Numbered from the stretch's first letter, positions 1-11,680 are shown. The stretch is 64,000 nt of DNA from Carettochelys insculpta (GCF_033958435.1 NC_134137.1:226341501-226405500); one strand, 5' to 3'. Numbers and translations are program-made. The notes: a model not told the origin generated them from the letters alone.

Positions 1-2217
1 AAGCAGTCTCTGTTTTTACCCTGTTTTATATGGTGTGCAGGTAACTGTGGGGTGGTGGAAAACTTTTTCTTTTTAGCTTCTTTAAACATTTCCTGAAAGG
101 TTCTAAAATGATTCTGCCTGTTTGATGATTAATGTTAGCCTGTACCGCAGTCTCTTTTCACAGTGCTGTACATGCATTGACTGAGGTAGCATTGGCTTGA
201 TCAGTGCCATTTAGCAGTCACAATGTTGACATAAACACATGAATGGTGGGAGAGCCAAGAGAACACAGAACTCTGCAGACAATAATTAAAAAATATATTT
301 TTCAGCGAAGTCCTCCTATTTAGTAGCCCAAAATACAGATTCTCCAATGCTGTCTTAGTCTGTTTAATTATTTACAGTAGTCCAAAAGGGCAATTGGCCA
401 TTCAAACCAAGTGTGGTTGCTGTACCTAGGTACGCTTCATGTACTGTATTATGTAAATTGTTTTTGTAAAGCTCCTGACTCAAACACATTATCAGTACAT
501 CCAATAAAAACTGTTCAGTGCTTTTATAACCCAAAGGCAAAAGTGACGGGTGGATTAAGGTGTTTAGAATGGTCTGGATTGTGTATTTACTGATAGGGAC
601 AACTGCTAGTTATTTTAATGTCTTGTATTCTATATAAGCACTTAACCTGTGTCACATTGCCTTTTAATGTGCGTAAAACGTCAGTTTGACCTAGTATGGA
701 ACTTTACAACAAAGGAGTGGGTGGGATTACTAATGGAAAATTTGAGACAGCAGAGTGTGTGTGTACTTAGTCAGAATGTGTGTATTATCTTGTGACTTTA
801 CAACATTGTTCTATTGAATGTGTCAAATCAGAGCTCCTTACAGAAAGGGATGTGAAATGGAACAGTTAGGAAAGACTGTAGTTTAGCCACTTGAATATTG
901 TTCACCCATGTTTGCTTGGGTTGCCCAAACAGGAAGAGCTTTTCTTTTTTACCAGTCCGCTCATTGGAAGAGAGAACTGAGCTCCTTGTAACTACTATAA
1001 TGGGGAAGGGAGGGGGTGTGAAAAGAAGCAGATGGAAACAGCCGCCCTGCTTATGTGCTAGTGAGGGAGGAGTGATCTGATGACTGTCTGCTTAGCCAAA
1101 TACTACAGCTGTCCTGGAGCTCAGTTCCTCTTCCCCTCAGTCCTCTCTCCTCATGACACAGAATTGTGAAGAGCAGAGAGAGGCAATTTTCAGGCAAAAG
1201 GATAGGAAAAACAGACTCATTTTCTGTATTAAACCTAAGGATTAGCAGCAGCTTACTGTAGTACTTCCCTCCTTTTCCTTTTATTAAATTGGTAGTAGGA
1301 AAGGGTACCACTTCACCTCTGGAAGTGGACTCAGAATTGAAGCCCACTAAGCCCTGGCAAGACGACTTCTTGTTAGGAAAAAAAGCAAAGTTTGGGGTCA
1401 GACCAGCTGAGAAGGGATTCAGGTTAAAATGTCCAATAGCTGTATGCACTGGACTTTCTGTTGGAGTAACAGCTCATTTCCCTTTCATTGTTTCACTTCT
1501 AGCTTGTACGGTATGGTTGAATGGCAGAGTGGCAGAACTCCTCTCCCCACCCCCAAGGTTAGCTGATAGGGATCTCTGTTTTCAGAGCATTGTAGGAGAG
1601 AACAGCAATCTTTCAAAAGCAGTTAATAATTTGTGGGTGCCCTTAAAAAGGTACTGACCATCAGAGAGTATTCTGCACTTCCCAGAAATCAGGCCCCGTA
1701 AAGTACTAAGTCGGGCCCCTAAAATCACTTAGTGCTTTCTCAAAAGTTGGTGACCATGTTGATATCCCTTTTGCTGTATCTGCTAGTCCCTTCATGGCTA
1801 GTAGTGTCTTCTATATTGTCTTGACCCCTGGAGCCCATTGGTGTTGTCATACAACAGGAGGAAACCATGCTTCACCATAAGGCAGCCCAACCAATCAGGA
1901 AGTACTGTTCAGTCATGAGTTTTCTGGATTTCAGAAGCCAGCTCTGCTGATGTTCCTGACGAAAATAAGTCGCTCAAACACACAAAGTTATCTAGCATTT
2001 GTTGCCCTCTTGTTCCATGAAGGGGCCAGTCTTTGAACAGAGGTAGTTTTAAGTGTGGCTTGCATGCACTTACTACTTTTCATAAAGGCGATGGAGAAGG
2101 TGAGTGTTGGACTGAAAAATGTCTGTTCATTGTGCCCTACTGGGGTGTAAAGAGTATACCTAAGGTCTCACTAGCCATTCAGTGAAACTTCTGTGGCAGT
2201 GTGCTAGTTGCTCAGAA
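1..2217. other. Intron 1 sequence, no supported gene
   Basis: AT-rich non-coding sequence read as part of ATP1A1 intron 1. I see no CpG-rich promoter or first exon. The only curiosity is an ATG at 1000 that starts MGKG, dealt with under findings. Short open frames here resemble nothing I know. Confidence 0.6.
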
Positions 2218-2622
2218 CAGTGGCTTTCAACCTTTCCAGACTACTGTACTCTGTACTCTCTTCAGGAGCCTGATTTGTCTTGCATGCCTCCAAGTTTCAC
2301 CTTGCTTAAAAAACGACTTGCTTATGCAATCAGACATAAAAATGCACAAGTGTCACAACACAGTATTGCTAAAAGAAAGCTTACTCTCTCATTTTTACCA
2401 TATAAGCATCAATTGGAATATAAATGTTGAACTTATTTATACTGTTCTCTATATTATACATGAAATACAAGTCATTGTGTGAAATTGTAGTTTGTACTGA
2501 CTTTGCTAGTGCTTTTTATGCAGCCTGTTCTAAAACTAGGCAAGTGTCTATGAATTGATGCACCCCTGCAAGACAACTGAGTTGCTCCCAGGAGTGCATG
2601 TACGTCTGGTTGAGAACCGCTG
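2218..2622 (+). mobile_element. Non-autonomous hAT-like MITE (about 405 bp)
   Basis: The ends are inverted and begin CAG: cagtggctttcaacc at the left and ggttgagaaccgctg at the right. CAGTGGTTCTCAACC-type termini mark a widespread family of hAT MITEs in reptile genomes. The interior is AT-rich and non-coding. An 8-bp target duplication is no longer clear, so the copy is old. A related truncated copy lies on the minus strand near 45.1-45.4 kb. Confidence 0.7.
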
Positions 2623-4795
2623 CTTCCAATTTTACTGTGCAACATGCTTATGCTGAAGCTGAAAGCTGAGCACTCAAACTTAGGGTGTTTTAAGAGGGAA
2701 GAAAGAGAGAGGCTAGCTATAGCATTTCCTGAATCAATGACAAAATCTGTTTCTCTGGGGAGGTGGTCCTTGCTCATGACTCACCTGGAGAACCTAATTA
2801 CTCTGTTGGGGTAGCAAATGCTGGTGAAGTAAATACCAGCAGGTTTCTAGTGATTGTGTTTTGTTTTGTTTTGTTTTTATTTGCTCTGTCACGGATCACT
2901 TCCATGTACAGTGAGACTTTACAGAGTGGCACACCTGAATGCCTCTTCCATTTGGTTTTCTGCCTGCCAGTAATATTGCTTTTGTTATTTAAAGTGTTTA
3001 CCATAACCTGATCTGCTAGGCTTCCTATTCTCCTTTATTTGGGAGACAGCATAGTCGCAGATCTGGGCTCTCTAAACTTTGGCTAAGAAGCTCTGTGTGC
3101 ACCACAGGAAAGCAGAGAAGTGACCTAGTCTTACATCCAGTTTTCTTTTGTAGCTCTTTGCTGCTCATTGTCATTTTTGATGATAGTTTTTGTCAAGGTC
3201 CAGGCTGCAAAGAAACATTTATCACAGTGTGAGAAAAGGTAAATGAGATTTCAGTCTGTTCAAAAGCATCTGGCAGTCTAGATTATGCCTGCAATCTGCC
3301 AATTGCCTACCCCTTGGCCAAATGAAATACCTGAGGTGTTTGGTGTTTCCTTAGGACACCATCCCTAGACCTGGCAAGTGCCACAATTGAATTTGAGGAG
3401 TAAGGTGTAGGTCTTGGGCTGTCTCATCTGCAGGTTTGAGGTAGATCTGCAAGCAAAAAACCAGAGAGCCATTTGTTGTACCTTCAGGTTGCAGCTGCTG
3501 CAGAGAAGAGTTGGGGGAATGAAAATGGAAAATTTCAAGATTGGAGACAAGCTCCTCATTTCCTTTTTTTCTTGGCAAGCTAGTGTGACACAAGCCCCAC
3601 ATTTAAAAGAGCCTGTCATGCCAGAACAAAGGAGCAGTGACTATAAAAGGAAAGGGATTGTGATTTGACTTTGATCAATAAGGGTCACATTATTCTTTGT
3701 TGCTTCTGAATTTTGTGAAACAATGCACAGCAGTCCACACCTTCACTGCTATTGTTTGGTATGTTTTCTGAGAGTGTGGGGTACTAGTAATTTGTATTTC
3801 TCCTAATGTTATAGGCTTATGCATTTCTTATGGCAACTTTGATTCTTCATTTAAATACAACGAACTTGACTTTTTTCATCTCTCATCTTTCCCCTGCTAT
3901 GGCTTGTGAATGTTTGCCGCAGTCATGCATGAGGAAAACATTGCACCTGTTTGCCTGAGTCCATCTTTGTGTGTTCCTTGCAATCATAAGCACTAGAAAC
4001 TTTTGAGAAATGACAACTTTAGTATCTGCCATTCTTGTTGAATTTTGTAGGAACCCTGGGTGCTCACCACATCCAAAAATTAAGCAAATTTCAATGCTGC
4101 CTTAACTTCTACAGAAACTAGTAGCTTAGGTTTCCCCTCTCCTTCATACTGTGGCAATTCCTAACTAGGTTATTGCAGTAAAAAATAGCTGTGTTTACAA
4201 TTAGTTGTGGAAACTGCCTTGATGCTGTACTTTTTAAGTTCAGGGTGAGAGTGTAACAGTGTCCATCCATGCTTAGGCTGAGAATCTCAGTACTGCAACA
4301 AAATGTTAGTTTTTAATAAATGATAGCATAGAAATGGGAAATGAGTCGGACAACAGCATGAGCTCTGAATTATGCTTTTAATATAGACTGCTAGATTCAC
4401 TTGGCTTTTTAATGTGTAGACCTTGCCATGACCACTCAATATACTTTACTGAAACAGGAAACTGGGCAGTGGGTGTGGTTCAAAGTGCTCTTGTTTCCAA
4501 TATGACTTCAGGTTTTTTTTTTTTGCTGGGGGTTGGGAGAGGAATAAAAGGCTAAAATGAACAAATTAACATCCAGCTACTTTCTGAACAGGCAAAAGTA
4601 TTAGGGAGTAATATGAAGCAGATGGCTTTTACCTAGTACTGTGCACCCCTTCCTGCATGTACATTTGGAACTCAACGCTTGCTTTTGAAACTTAAGGAAG
4701 ATGATATGTACACTGCATACAGCATGGGTTGAATTTCAGTACCAGTTCATAATTTAAAGTCAAATAGTTCTGTTAGAATGGAATACATCGAAAAT
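2623..4795. other. Intron 1 sequence, nothing recognised
   Basis: Moderately AT-rich, apparently unique intronic sequence with a T tract near 4513. No exon, RNA gene or recognised repeat was identified. Confidence 0.55.
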
Positions 4796-5600
4796 ACAGT
4801 AAGATCCCAGAGTATGCAAACCCATAGTACAAGACCCCGCTCTTACGTAGCTGACCCCGATTTCCTACAGTAAACCCTGGAAATGCGTAGTATTTGGTTT
4901 TGCTTAACTTGCTCCTCCCCAGCCTTGGCTGAAACCCCACGCCCCACCCCAGCCGTGCCTGGCCATGGCTCTGGCTCAGCCCCTCACCACCCATGCAGAG
5001 CTCCTGCTTACACAGCCCCGCCCCCCCCACTCTAGCTCACCAGCCCTCAGGTGTGACTCTGGCTCAACTTCCCAGGCCCTGGTTCAAACCCCCTGCTGGC
5101 TCACTCCCCACCCCCAGCTCTGGTTCTGGTTCCAGCTCACCACCCCTCACACACAGCTCCAGCTCAAACTCCCCCTTTCCCTGCCCTGGTTCAGACCTCC
5201 TGTGTACGGCTCCAGTTCAGTGCACACACACACCCTGGTTCAAATCCCCTGTGTACAGCCCCAGTCCAAAACTCCCTGTGGCCCAGCTCACCACACTGTG
5301 AAGGGTTCTGGCTTGCGCCCCGCCCCCCCCCCCCCCCCACCCACACACACACGCAGCTCCAGCATAATTCCACCCCTCATGCCCCAGCAGCCCTAACCCA
5401 CCCCAGACTTAGGCCCACCCCAGGACTTGTATTTCTGCTGCTTCCCCGGCTTGCAGAACGTGTGTTCCGCCGGAGAACAAGTTGGACCTCCACTTAATGC
5501 AAAATCCAGGTTCTGTGATGGTGTGTGGAACAGAACCCTGGCACAACTTGGGGATCTGCTATACCTTTCAAGTTGGTGTGTAGCAGGTTCTTGGAATGTC
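4796..5600. repeat. Unclassified C-rich repeat, DNA-transposon-like left end
   Basis: The left end (tacagtaagatccc, 4795 on) has the style of Tigger/mariner termini. It is followed by several hundred bases of strongly C-rich sequence with recurring ccagctc and ctggttc words and a C16 run at 5323-5338. The open frames through it arise from this low complexity. The right border is unclear because the DIRS element starts at about 5601. Confidence 0.4.
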
Positions 5601-5792
5601 AGTTCTTCTTCGAGTGGTCCCCGTGGGTGCTCCACAATAGATCTCGGGCTCGCCCGGCGCCGCAGATCGGAAATCTTCCAGCAGTTTCTCCTGGATCGTG
5701 CATGCGCCGGCGCGCGCTGCCGCCCTGCGCGCCCCCGGCCGCGTGCATGATCCAGTCCCCGCCAGTTCCTTCTCAACCGCCATCGGCTGCAG
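5601..5792 (+). repeat. Left inverted terminal repeat of the DIRS element
   Basis: About 190 bp that match the reverse complement of 10513-10700 with scattered mismatches and small gaps. The outer edge contains cgagtggtccccgtgggtgc. The middle is CpG-rich (gcgccggcgcgcgctgccgc). Confidence 0.85.
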
Positions 5793-5996
5793 ATGGAATC
5801 CACTCAGGCTAAGGCCAGAGTCGGATTACTTAGTGGGTTTTTTTCCATGTGTAATTTGTTTTTCGGTTATTAAACAAAAAAAAAAAAAGCCTTCTCCGTT
5901 TCTCCAACCGATGTCACCACGGCTTGGGCCACCTTCACCATTTTCTGGGATTGGATTCCCCTGGAGTACTGTCACAAGCCAGTTTCACCTCTGTCG

Positions 5997-7333
5997 GTGT
6001 CGCCGCAGAGGTCTCGCTCTCCCAGACATCGGGGGTACACACCCCGTGAGTGGTCCGGGTCTCAATCTCCAGACCCTTGCCATGCTGCCATAGTCGTCCC
6101 TATCAGTCTGGACACAGACAAACCACAGGCCTGCACCCAGGGGCAGGTCCCCACCCCGGCCGCTCAGTACCCGCCATGGGCGCTCCCGACTGGGGACGGA
6201 AACACAGTTGTCTCAAGGGGAGTTAAATTTAGAACCCCAAGACTTTCCTTCACAATCCTCTGGCGAGCAAGTGTGTCATCACCTACGGGAACCTGAGGGT
6301 TCAAGGGAGGTTTACCTTAGTGGTTCCTCCTCATCCTCCCCAGACGAGGCCATGGCCCCCGGGGATGTCTCTCCCTGGGATGACTTTAAACAGTTTCAGG
6401 AGCTGTTTTAAAGGGTGGCTTTCACACATGACATTTAAACGGCAGAGGTGCAGGAGAAACATCACAAACTCCTGAAAAATCTGAGACCCCCCGGCTTCAT
6501 CCAAAATTGCTATTCCGCTGGACGAAGCCATTCTGGAGTCAGCCATTACTATATGGCAGACTCCGGCCTCTGTTCCGCCTATGAATGGGAGAGCGGATAA
6601 GAAATACTTCGTCCCGGCAGAGGGCATGAAGTTCCTCTTCAATCACCCACAACCAAATTCTTTGGTGGTTGGGTCGTCCCAGCAGAGGTCAAAGGCTTCT
6701 CAGTACAAATCGGGGGATCAGACAAAGATGATAAGAAGCTAGAGCTGTTGGGCAGGAAGGTATATTCCTCTCCTATCCTGCTATTGAGAGTGGCAAATTA
6801 TGGGCACACCTAGCAAACCATAATTTTGATAATTACTCCAGGCTTACTCCCCTCATGGATTCACTCCCGGAAGACAAAAAGCCGGTGTTAAAGGCGATTG
6901 TTCAAGAGGGCTACGCAGCATCGCAGACGGGAGTCCAGATTGCCCTGGACGCGGCGGACACGGCGGTACGCTCAACGGCTACAGCCGTGGTCATGCGTAG
7001 AGAATCCTGGCCCCAGACGTCGAGTATCTCGAGGGACCTAGAGGCGAAGATCGTGGACCTTCCCTTTGATACACAAAAGCTGTTTTGCAGACTCAGCCGA
7101 CTCAGTCCCTCACTCCAGTAAGGACTCGAGAGCTACACTTAGAAGCTCGGGCATTTATGCTCCCCCATACAGGAGGGAAAAATTTTATCCTCAGCAAAGA
7201 TGCTACGCTTACAACCACAGCGAGCTCAATCTCAACGGGGCTACGGCCATGGGCGCTATCAATAGCGGCAACAGTACAGAACCCCCTAGGCGACGTTCTC
7301 AACAAAGCCGTACACCCTCGGGTCAGGCCTTAA
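5997..7333 (+). pseudogene. DIRS gag-like remnant
   Basis: Short fragments in more than one frame. The best stretch, 6855-7121, reads LPEDKKPVLKAIVQEGYAAS, then IALDAADTAVRSTATAVVMR and DLPFD, a pattern I recognise from the ORF1/gag-like protein of vertebrate DIRS elements. Stops and frame changes on both sides show it is not functional. The N-terminal limit is uncertain. Confidence 0.65.
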
Positions 7334-7559
7334 AGGCAACAAGTTTGATGGGTATGTCGGGAGCTGCACTATCAATACCCTCGCTCAATGCCACTCTCAT
7401 CTCATGTTCCATCATCGCCTCAGACCGTTCCACTCCCAATGGCAAAAGATCACCACAGACACATGGGTGCTGGAGATCATAGCCATGGTTACGCGATCCC
7501 CTGCCAGTCGCTTCCACCGACGAAGCCTCCCACCAGGCCTCACCTCAGGGGCGCTGCCA

Positions 7560-8960
7560 CGAGGCGAGGCTCAAGCAGAAGGTGACCCATCTTATGTTCA
7601 CAAGTGCGGTGGAAAGAGTGCCGGAATAATTCCAGGGGAAGGTTGTTATTCACGCTACTTCCTATCGGAGAAGAAAACGGGACACCGGAGGCCCATCTTA
7701 GATCTTCGGGGTCTCAACCGTTACTTGCGCAAGCAACGGTTTCGGATGACCACGGTTGCCTTGATACTCATGGCACTGGACGATGGAGACTGGGTTGCAG
7801 CACTCAACTTACGAGATGCTTACTTTCATATAACAATCCACCCGGCACACAGATGCTTCCTCCGCTTCACGGTCGGCCAGGAGCGCTTCCAGCACAGGGT
7901 TCTTCCATTTGGCCTCTCTTCGGCCCCCAGAGTCTTACCAAACCCTGGCAGTGGTGTCAGCCTACCTGCACAGACGGGGTATTTATTTTTCCCATATCTG
8001 GGCGACTGCCTGCTAAAAGGGACCTCGAAGGCAAAGGTCTCACTCATGATATGCATCACAGCGGGCATGTTTCTTCGCTGGGCCTAGTCATCAACCTCAC
8101 AAAGTCAAAGTCCGAACCCACACAACATATAGAGTTCATAGGGGCACGCATAAACTCTATCACAGCAAGGGTGTACCTACCCGACACCCACTTCCGCGCA
8201 ATCAGTTCGCTGGTGCAAGTCATTACATACTGCCCCTCGGTGCCGATCTTACCGTGCCTACAGCTGCTGGGCCATATGGCGGCAGCGACGTTTGTGGTAC
8301 AGAATGCCAGGTTGCACATGTCAAGCCCGTAGCATTGGCTGGCGAGCGTTTACAAACCGGCATCCCACACTGTCCACGGGGTGGTGTCGCCCGCAACAGA
8401 GGTGCGCAGATCCCTGGTGTGGTGGGAAAACCCTGAAAATCTGCTAGTGGGGGTGCCTTTTCACCAACCACAAATTTCTATTTTTCTTACTACCGACGCC
8501 TCCCACATGGGATGGGGAGCGCACATCGGCGACAAGGTAATGCAAGGGCTATGGTCCCCTGCGGAACAGACACTGCACATATCCATACTGGAGCTCAGAG
8601 CAGTGTTCAACACCTGCAAACATTTTCGAGATTACCTGCATGGCAAAGTAGTCGGGATTCAATACTGACAATACCTCCACTATGGTCTACATCAGTTGAT
8701 AAGGAGGAGCACGATCCCGTGCCCTATGTGCGGAAGCACTCAGATTGTGGAATTGGTGCATCGCCAACAACATAACGTTGAAAGCCTCGTACTTGCCGGG
8801 CGCGCACAACGTGAATGCAGACCAGCTAAGCAGGCGCTTCGCAATCACGCACAAATGGCAGATCCGCTCCGATCTGCTACAGCGCACTTTTCGTACATGG
8901 GGGTTTCCCCAGATCAATCTGTTTGCCACCCAGTACAAAAAAAAAAAAAGTGTACCCAGC
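7560..8960 (+). pseudogene. DIRS reverse transcriptase-RNase H remnant
   Basis: Reverse transcriptase blocks are clear: PILDLRGLNRYL, GDWVAALNLRDAYFHITIHP, RVLPFGLSSAPRV and FPYLGDCLLKG (about 7690-8030). The catalytic box reads YLGD where active elements have YLDD. The frame shifts near 8030-8090; the thumb region (SKSEPTQHIEFIGARINSIT) continues to a stop at 8333. RNase H follows (TTDASHMGWGAH, 8490 on, and ISILELRAV) and ends near 8669. A further shift leads to YLPGAHNVNADQLSRR and WGFPQINLFAT (8745-8930). The protein is broken by at least three lesions. Confidence 0.85.
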
Positions 8961-9189
8961 ACTGCTCCAGAGCAGGAGTGGGGCGGGGGTCCCTGGGGGA
9001 CGCATTCATGTTTTTCATGGAAGGGCTCCCTACTTTATGCGTTTCCCCCGCAGTGCTTGTCCGCAAGGTCTTGCACAAAGCCAGAAGGGAGAGAGCTCGC
9101 ACGATACTCATAGTCCCACTTGGGATCGGCAGCAATGGTTTCCCTTGCTTCTGAGCATGTCGGACTGCCCACCGCTCCCTCTACCGGTG

Positions 9190-10268
9190 GCGCCGGACTT
9201 TCTCCCGTGGGCTCAAGTGTTCATAGTGCACCTGCACCCTTAAGGTCTGCACCTACAAGCATGGCTAATCCATGGGTCAGCTCCTTAAAGAGCACATGTA
9301 CGGAGGGAGCACAACAAGTCCTGGAATGTAGCCGAAGGACCTCCACCAGGAGGACTTACAAGCACAAATGGACTCGTTTCACAGCCTGGTGTTCCGCCAA
9401 GCAGTTAGCTCCCCTTGGCTTTCCTACACCTGTAATATTAGAATACTTATTGGACCTCAAGAGAGGCAGGCTTTCTCTATCCTCACTAAAGGTCCACCTC
9501 GCCGCTATATCAGCCTTTTCGGCATACAGAGGAAGGGCCCATGGTATTCGCCCATCCTATCGTTACCAAGTTCTTGAAGGGGCTGGTAAACCTGTACCCG
9601 CCCTCGGAAACCGCTTCCACCATCGTGGAATTTGGGCTTGGTGCTCAGCACGCTATCGGGTCCACCTTTTGAACCATTAGCCACAGTTCCCATACGTCTC
9701 CTTATGATAAAAACAACCTTCCTCCTTGCAACTATGTCAGCCAGCAGGGTGAGTGAGCTCGCGGCAGTGATGGCAACGCTGCACTGCACAGTATTCTCAA
9801 AGGAGGCGGTAACCTTAAGGCTGCACCCAGCCTTTGTTCCAAAAAGTCTCTCCGGAGTCCAATCTTAACGAGCCAATAGTTTTACCCTCGTTTTACCCGA
9901 AGCCTCACAGCTCCGGCAAGGGGGCACGCCTGCATCTCCTAAATGTGAGGAGGGCTTTGGCCTTCTACACAGACAGAACTAAGTCCTTCTGGAAAACGGA
10001 CAGGCTTCTAGTCTCTCTTGCTCCTGGGTCAAAAGGAGAAGGTCTCTCTTCCCAGAGAATCTCAAAGCACATTGTGGCCTGTATAACAATGTGCTTCGAA
10101 CTTCGAAAGACTCCTTTGCTGGCCCCGCCCAGGGCTCACTCCACCAGGGCGGTGGCGGCGTCAACAGCCTTATTCAAGGGCATCGCGTTAACAGACATCT
10201 GTAGAGCGGCGACCTGGTCGTCCTATGACACCTTCGCCAAGCATTATGCCCTGTGTTGGGTATTCTGA
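9190..10268 (+). pseudogene. DIRS tyrosine recombinase remnant
   Basis: The N-terminal part at about 9300-9600 has STRRTYKHKWTRFTAWC and PVILEYLLDLKRGRLSLSSL. A frameshift follows, then SASRVSELAAV (about 9730-9770), and after another shift the catalytic end HSTRAVAAS and FAKHYAL (about 10135-10255), with the Arg of HSTR and the nucleophile Tyr still visible. Order after RNase H and the R...H-R...Y pattern fit the DIRS tyrosine recombinase. It is not intact. Confidence 0.8.
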
Positions 10269-10368
10269 GAGGATACCCGTCTGTCGACAGCAGTCCTCTC
10301 GGGGGCAAGCTGCACATAAACCGGTTACCCACCTCCTTACTTGGGTTACTGCTGGGTAGTCACCTCTC

Positions 10369-10463
10369 GTGGAGCACCCACGGGGACCACTCAAAGAAGA
10401 AAGAGAAGTTACTCGCCTGTAGTAACGATGGTTCTTCGAGATGTGTCCCCGTGGGTGCTCCAC
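10369..10463. repeat. Internal complementary region of the DIRS element
   Basis: The left half (10369-10402) is the reverse complement of the left terminal edge, with about one mismatch in 34. The right half (10408-10463) is the reverse complement of the right terminal edge, including its outer extension. The two halves also pair with each other across a short spacer. Confidence 0.85.
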
Positions 10464-10512
10464 CACCCGCCCATCCTCCCCGCTTCGGATCTCTGTCTAG
10501 TGTTTTTCAGGA

Positions 10513-10723
10513 GCATCCGAGGTGGTTGGTCAAGGAACTGGTGGGGACCAGATCGTGTACGCGGCCGGGGGTGCGCAGGGGGGCGGCGCGAGCTGGCGCA
10601 TGCGCGATCCAGGAGAAACTGCCGGAAGATTTCTGATCTGCAGCGCCGGGCAAGCCCGACACCTATTGTGGAGCACCCACAGGGACACATCTCGAAGAAC
10701 CATCGTTACTACAGGTGCGTAAC
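10513..10723 (-). repeat. Right inverted terminal repeat of the DIRS element with outer extension
   Basis: Inverted copy of the left terminal repeat. It extends about 23 bp further outward (to gtgcgtaac at 10723). That extension is matched in the internal complementary region at 10408-10430 but absent at the left end. Confidence 0.8.
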
Positions 10724-11474
10724 TTCTGTTTACACACACAAAAGTTCAGTGCTGTCCTAAGCATTGCTTTCACCTTTCTTTTTTTTTTTTTTTTTTCTTT
10801 TTAAAAAAAAAAAAAGTGGATTCAGTATGGTGAAGAAAATGCCAAGAATGCTGAGGCTCTTTAGGTGTACTTCATTCTTTGCAGATAAAAGAGGAGGCAA
10901 AGGACAAGTTCCACTCCATTCATTTAAAAATAGCCTGCGGGGTTCTTTTGACTGCTGCACAGCTCTCCTGTGGCTGCATGCAGAGGTATGAAGAACCTAA
11001 ATGTCCTCCAGTGACCAAGGGTATGTGGTGCTTTATGGAATCTCTTCTGTCAGCTTGGGCAATGAAAAGAGACTGCTTGGTTTCACTTTTTAGTTTATGG
11101 TAAGATTCTCTTTCAGCCTACCATGTAATTAAGTGTTTTGGGGGTTTTTTTTCCCCACCTTTTTCATTTGTAAACTCATTTTAAAAGATTCAGGCCCCCC
11201 CCCCCCCCCCCTCTGGAAATCACAGACATAGGCTGCAGACCAACCACGGGTTCACGGACCGTAGGTTGAAACAACTGGTATAAATAAATACTTCTCTTCA
11301 TCCTAAGTTTTATGGAAGGTCATGATTATTTTTTGAATATTGCACCCTCTTGACAGATTCTTGGCATGTATTACCCTGATTTACCAGTAATCCTGTTTCT
11401 GATGAGAAGTACATGCACAGCCTAGTGAAAGAGGTTATTGTGTTAGTTTTATCATCATCCATTTCTCCTATTTA
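10724..11474. other. Intron 1 sequence with homopolymer runs
   Basis: Just outside the DIRS right end is a near-palindromic T18-C-T5-A13 block (about 10779-10815). A C17 run lies at 11195-11211, followed by a fragment ending ggttgaaacaactgg that looks like a hAT terminus. No gene. Confidence 0.5.
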
Positions 11475-11680
11475 GAGGGAGGGATAGCTCAGTGGTTTGA
11501 GCATTGGCCTGCTAAACCCAGGGTTGTGAACTCAATACTTGAGGGGGCCATTTAGGGATCTGGGGCAAATAGCTTTAAAAGAAAGGGTGAGGAGGCTGGT
11601 GCTTGGCCCTGCCAAGAGGGCAGGGGATTGGACTCAATGACCTCTTGAGGTGCCTTCCAGTCCTACAAGATGTGTATCTC
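11475..11680 (+). mobile_element. tRNA-derived SINE of the turtle Cry (tortoise PolIII) type
   Basis: The head carries a PolIII A box (tagctcagtggtttgagc, 11484-11501) and a B-box-like segment (gggttgtgaactcaa, 11521-11535). The middle reads gagggggccatttagggatc. The tail (gggcaggggattggactcaa, cttccagtcctac) resembles a CR1 3' end, as expected if CR1 machinery moves it. This family is known from hidden-necked turtles and is the main clue to the host. Confidence 0.85.

Larger units (their letters stand above)
5601..10723 (+). mobile_element. DIRS-type tyrosine-recombinase retrotransposon, nearly full length, decayed
   Basis: This 5.1-kb element has inverted terminal repeats (5601-5792 and about 10513-10723) and an internal complementary region (10369-10463) whose two halves match the outer edges of the left and right termini. 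That is the diagnostic arrangement of DIRS elements, which replicate through a circular intermediate and integrate with a tyrosine recombinase. Inside, in order, are gag-like remnants, reverse transcriptase, RNase H and tyrosine recombinase. All are interrupted by frameshifts or stops. No target-site duplication is evident, as expected for DIRS. It lies in ATP1A1 intron 1 in the same orientation as the gene. Confidence 0.9.

Noticed and set aside
898..1080. Open frame containing MGKG as ATP1A1 exon 1
   Set aside because: Not annotated as an exon: no CpG-rich context, weak donor and no matching 5' UTR; kept only as a low-priority finding.
4965..5396. 143-codon proline/serine/glutamine-rich open frame
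   Set aside because: It is a by-product of the C-rich low-complexity repeat; overlapping frames are also open.
10779..10815. Poly-T/poly-A block as the poly(A) tail of a retrogene or of the DIRS element
   Set aside because: DIRS elements do not end in poly(A), and the block lies outside the terminal repeat; it is a simple AT palindrome.
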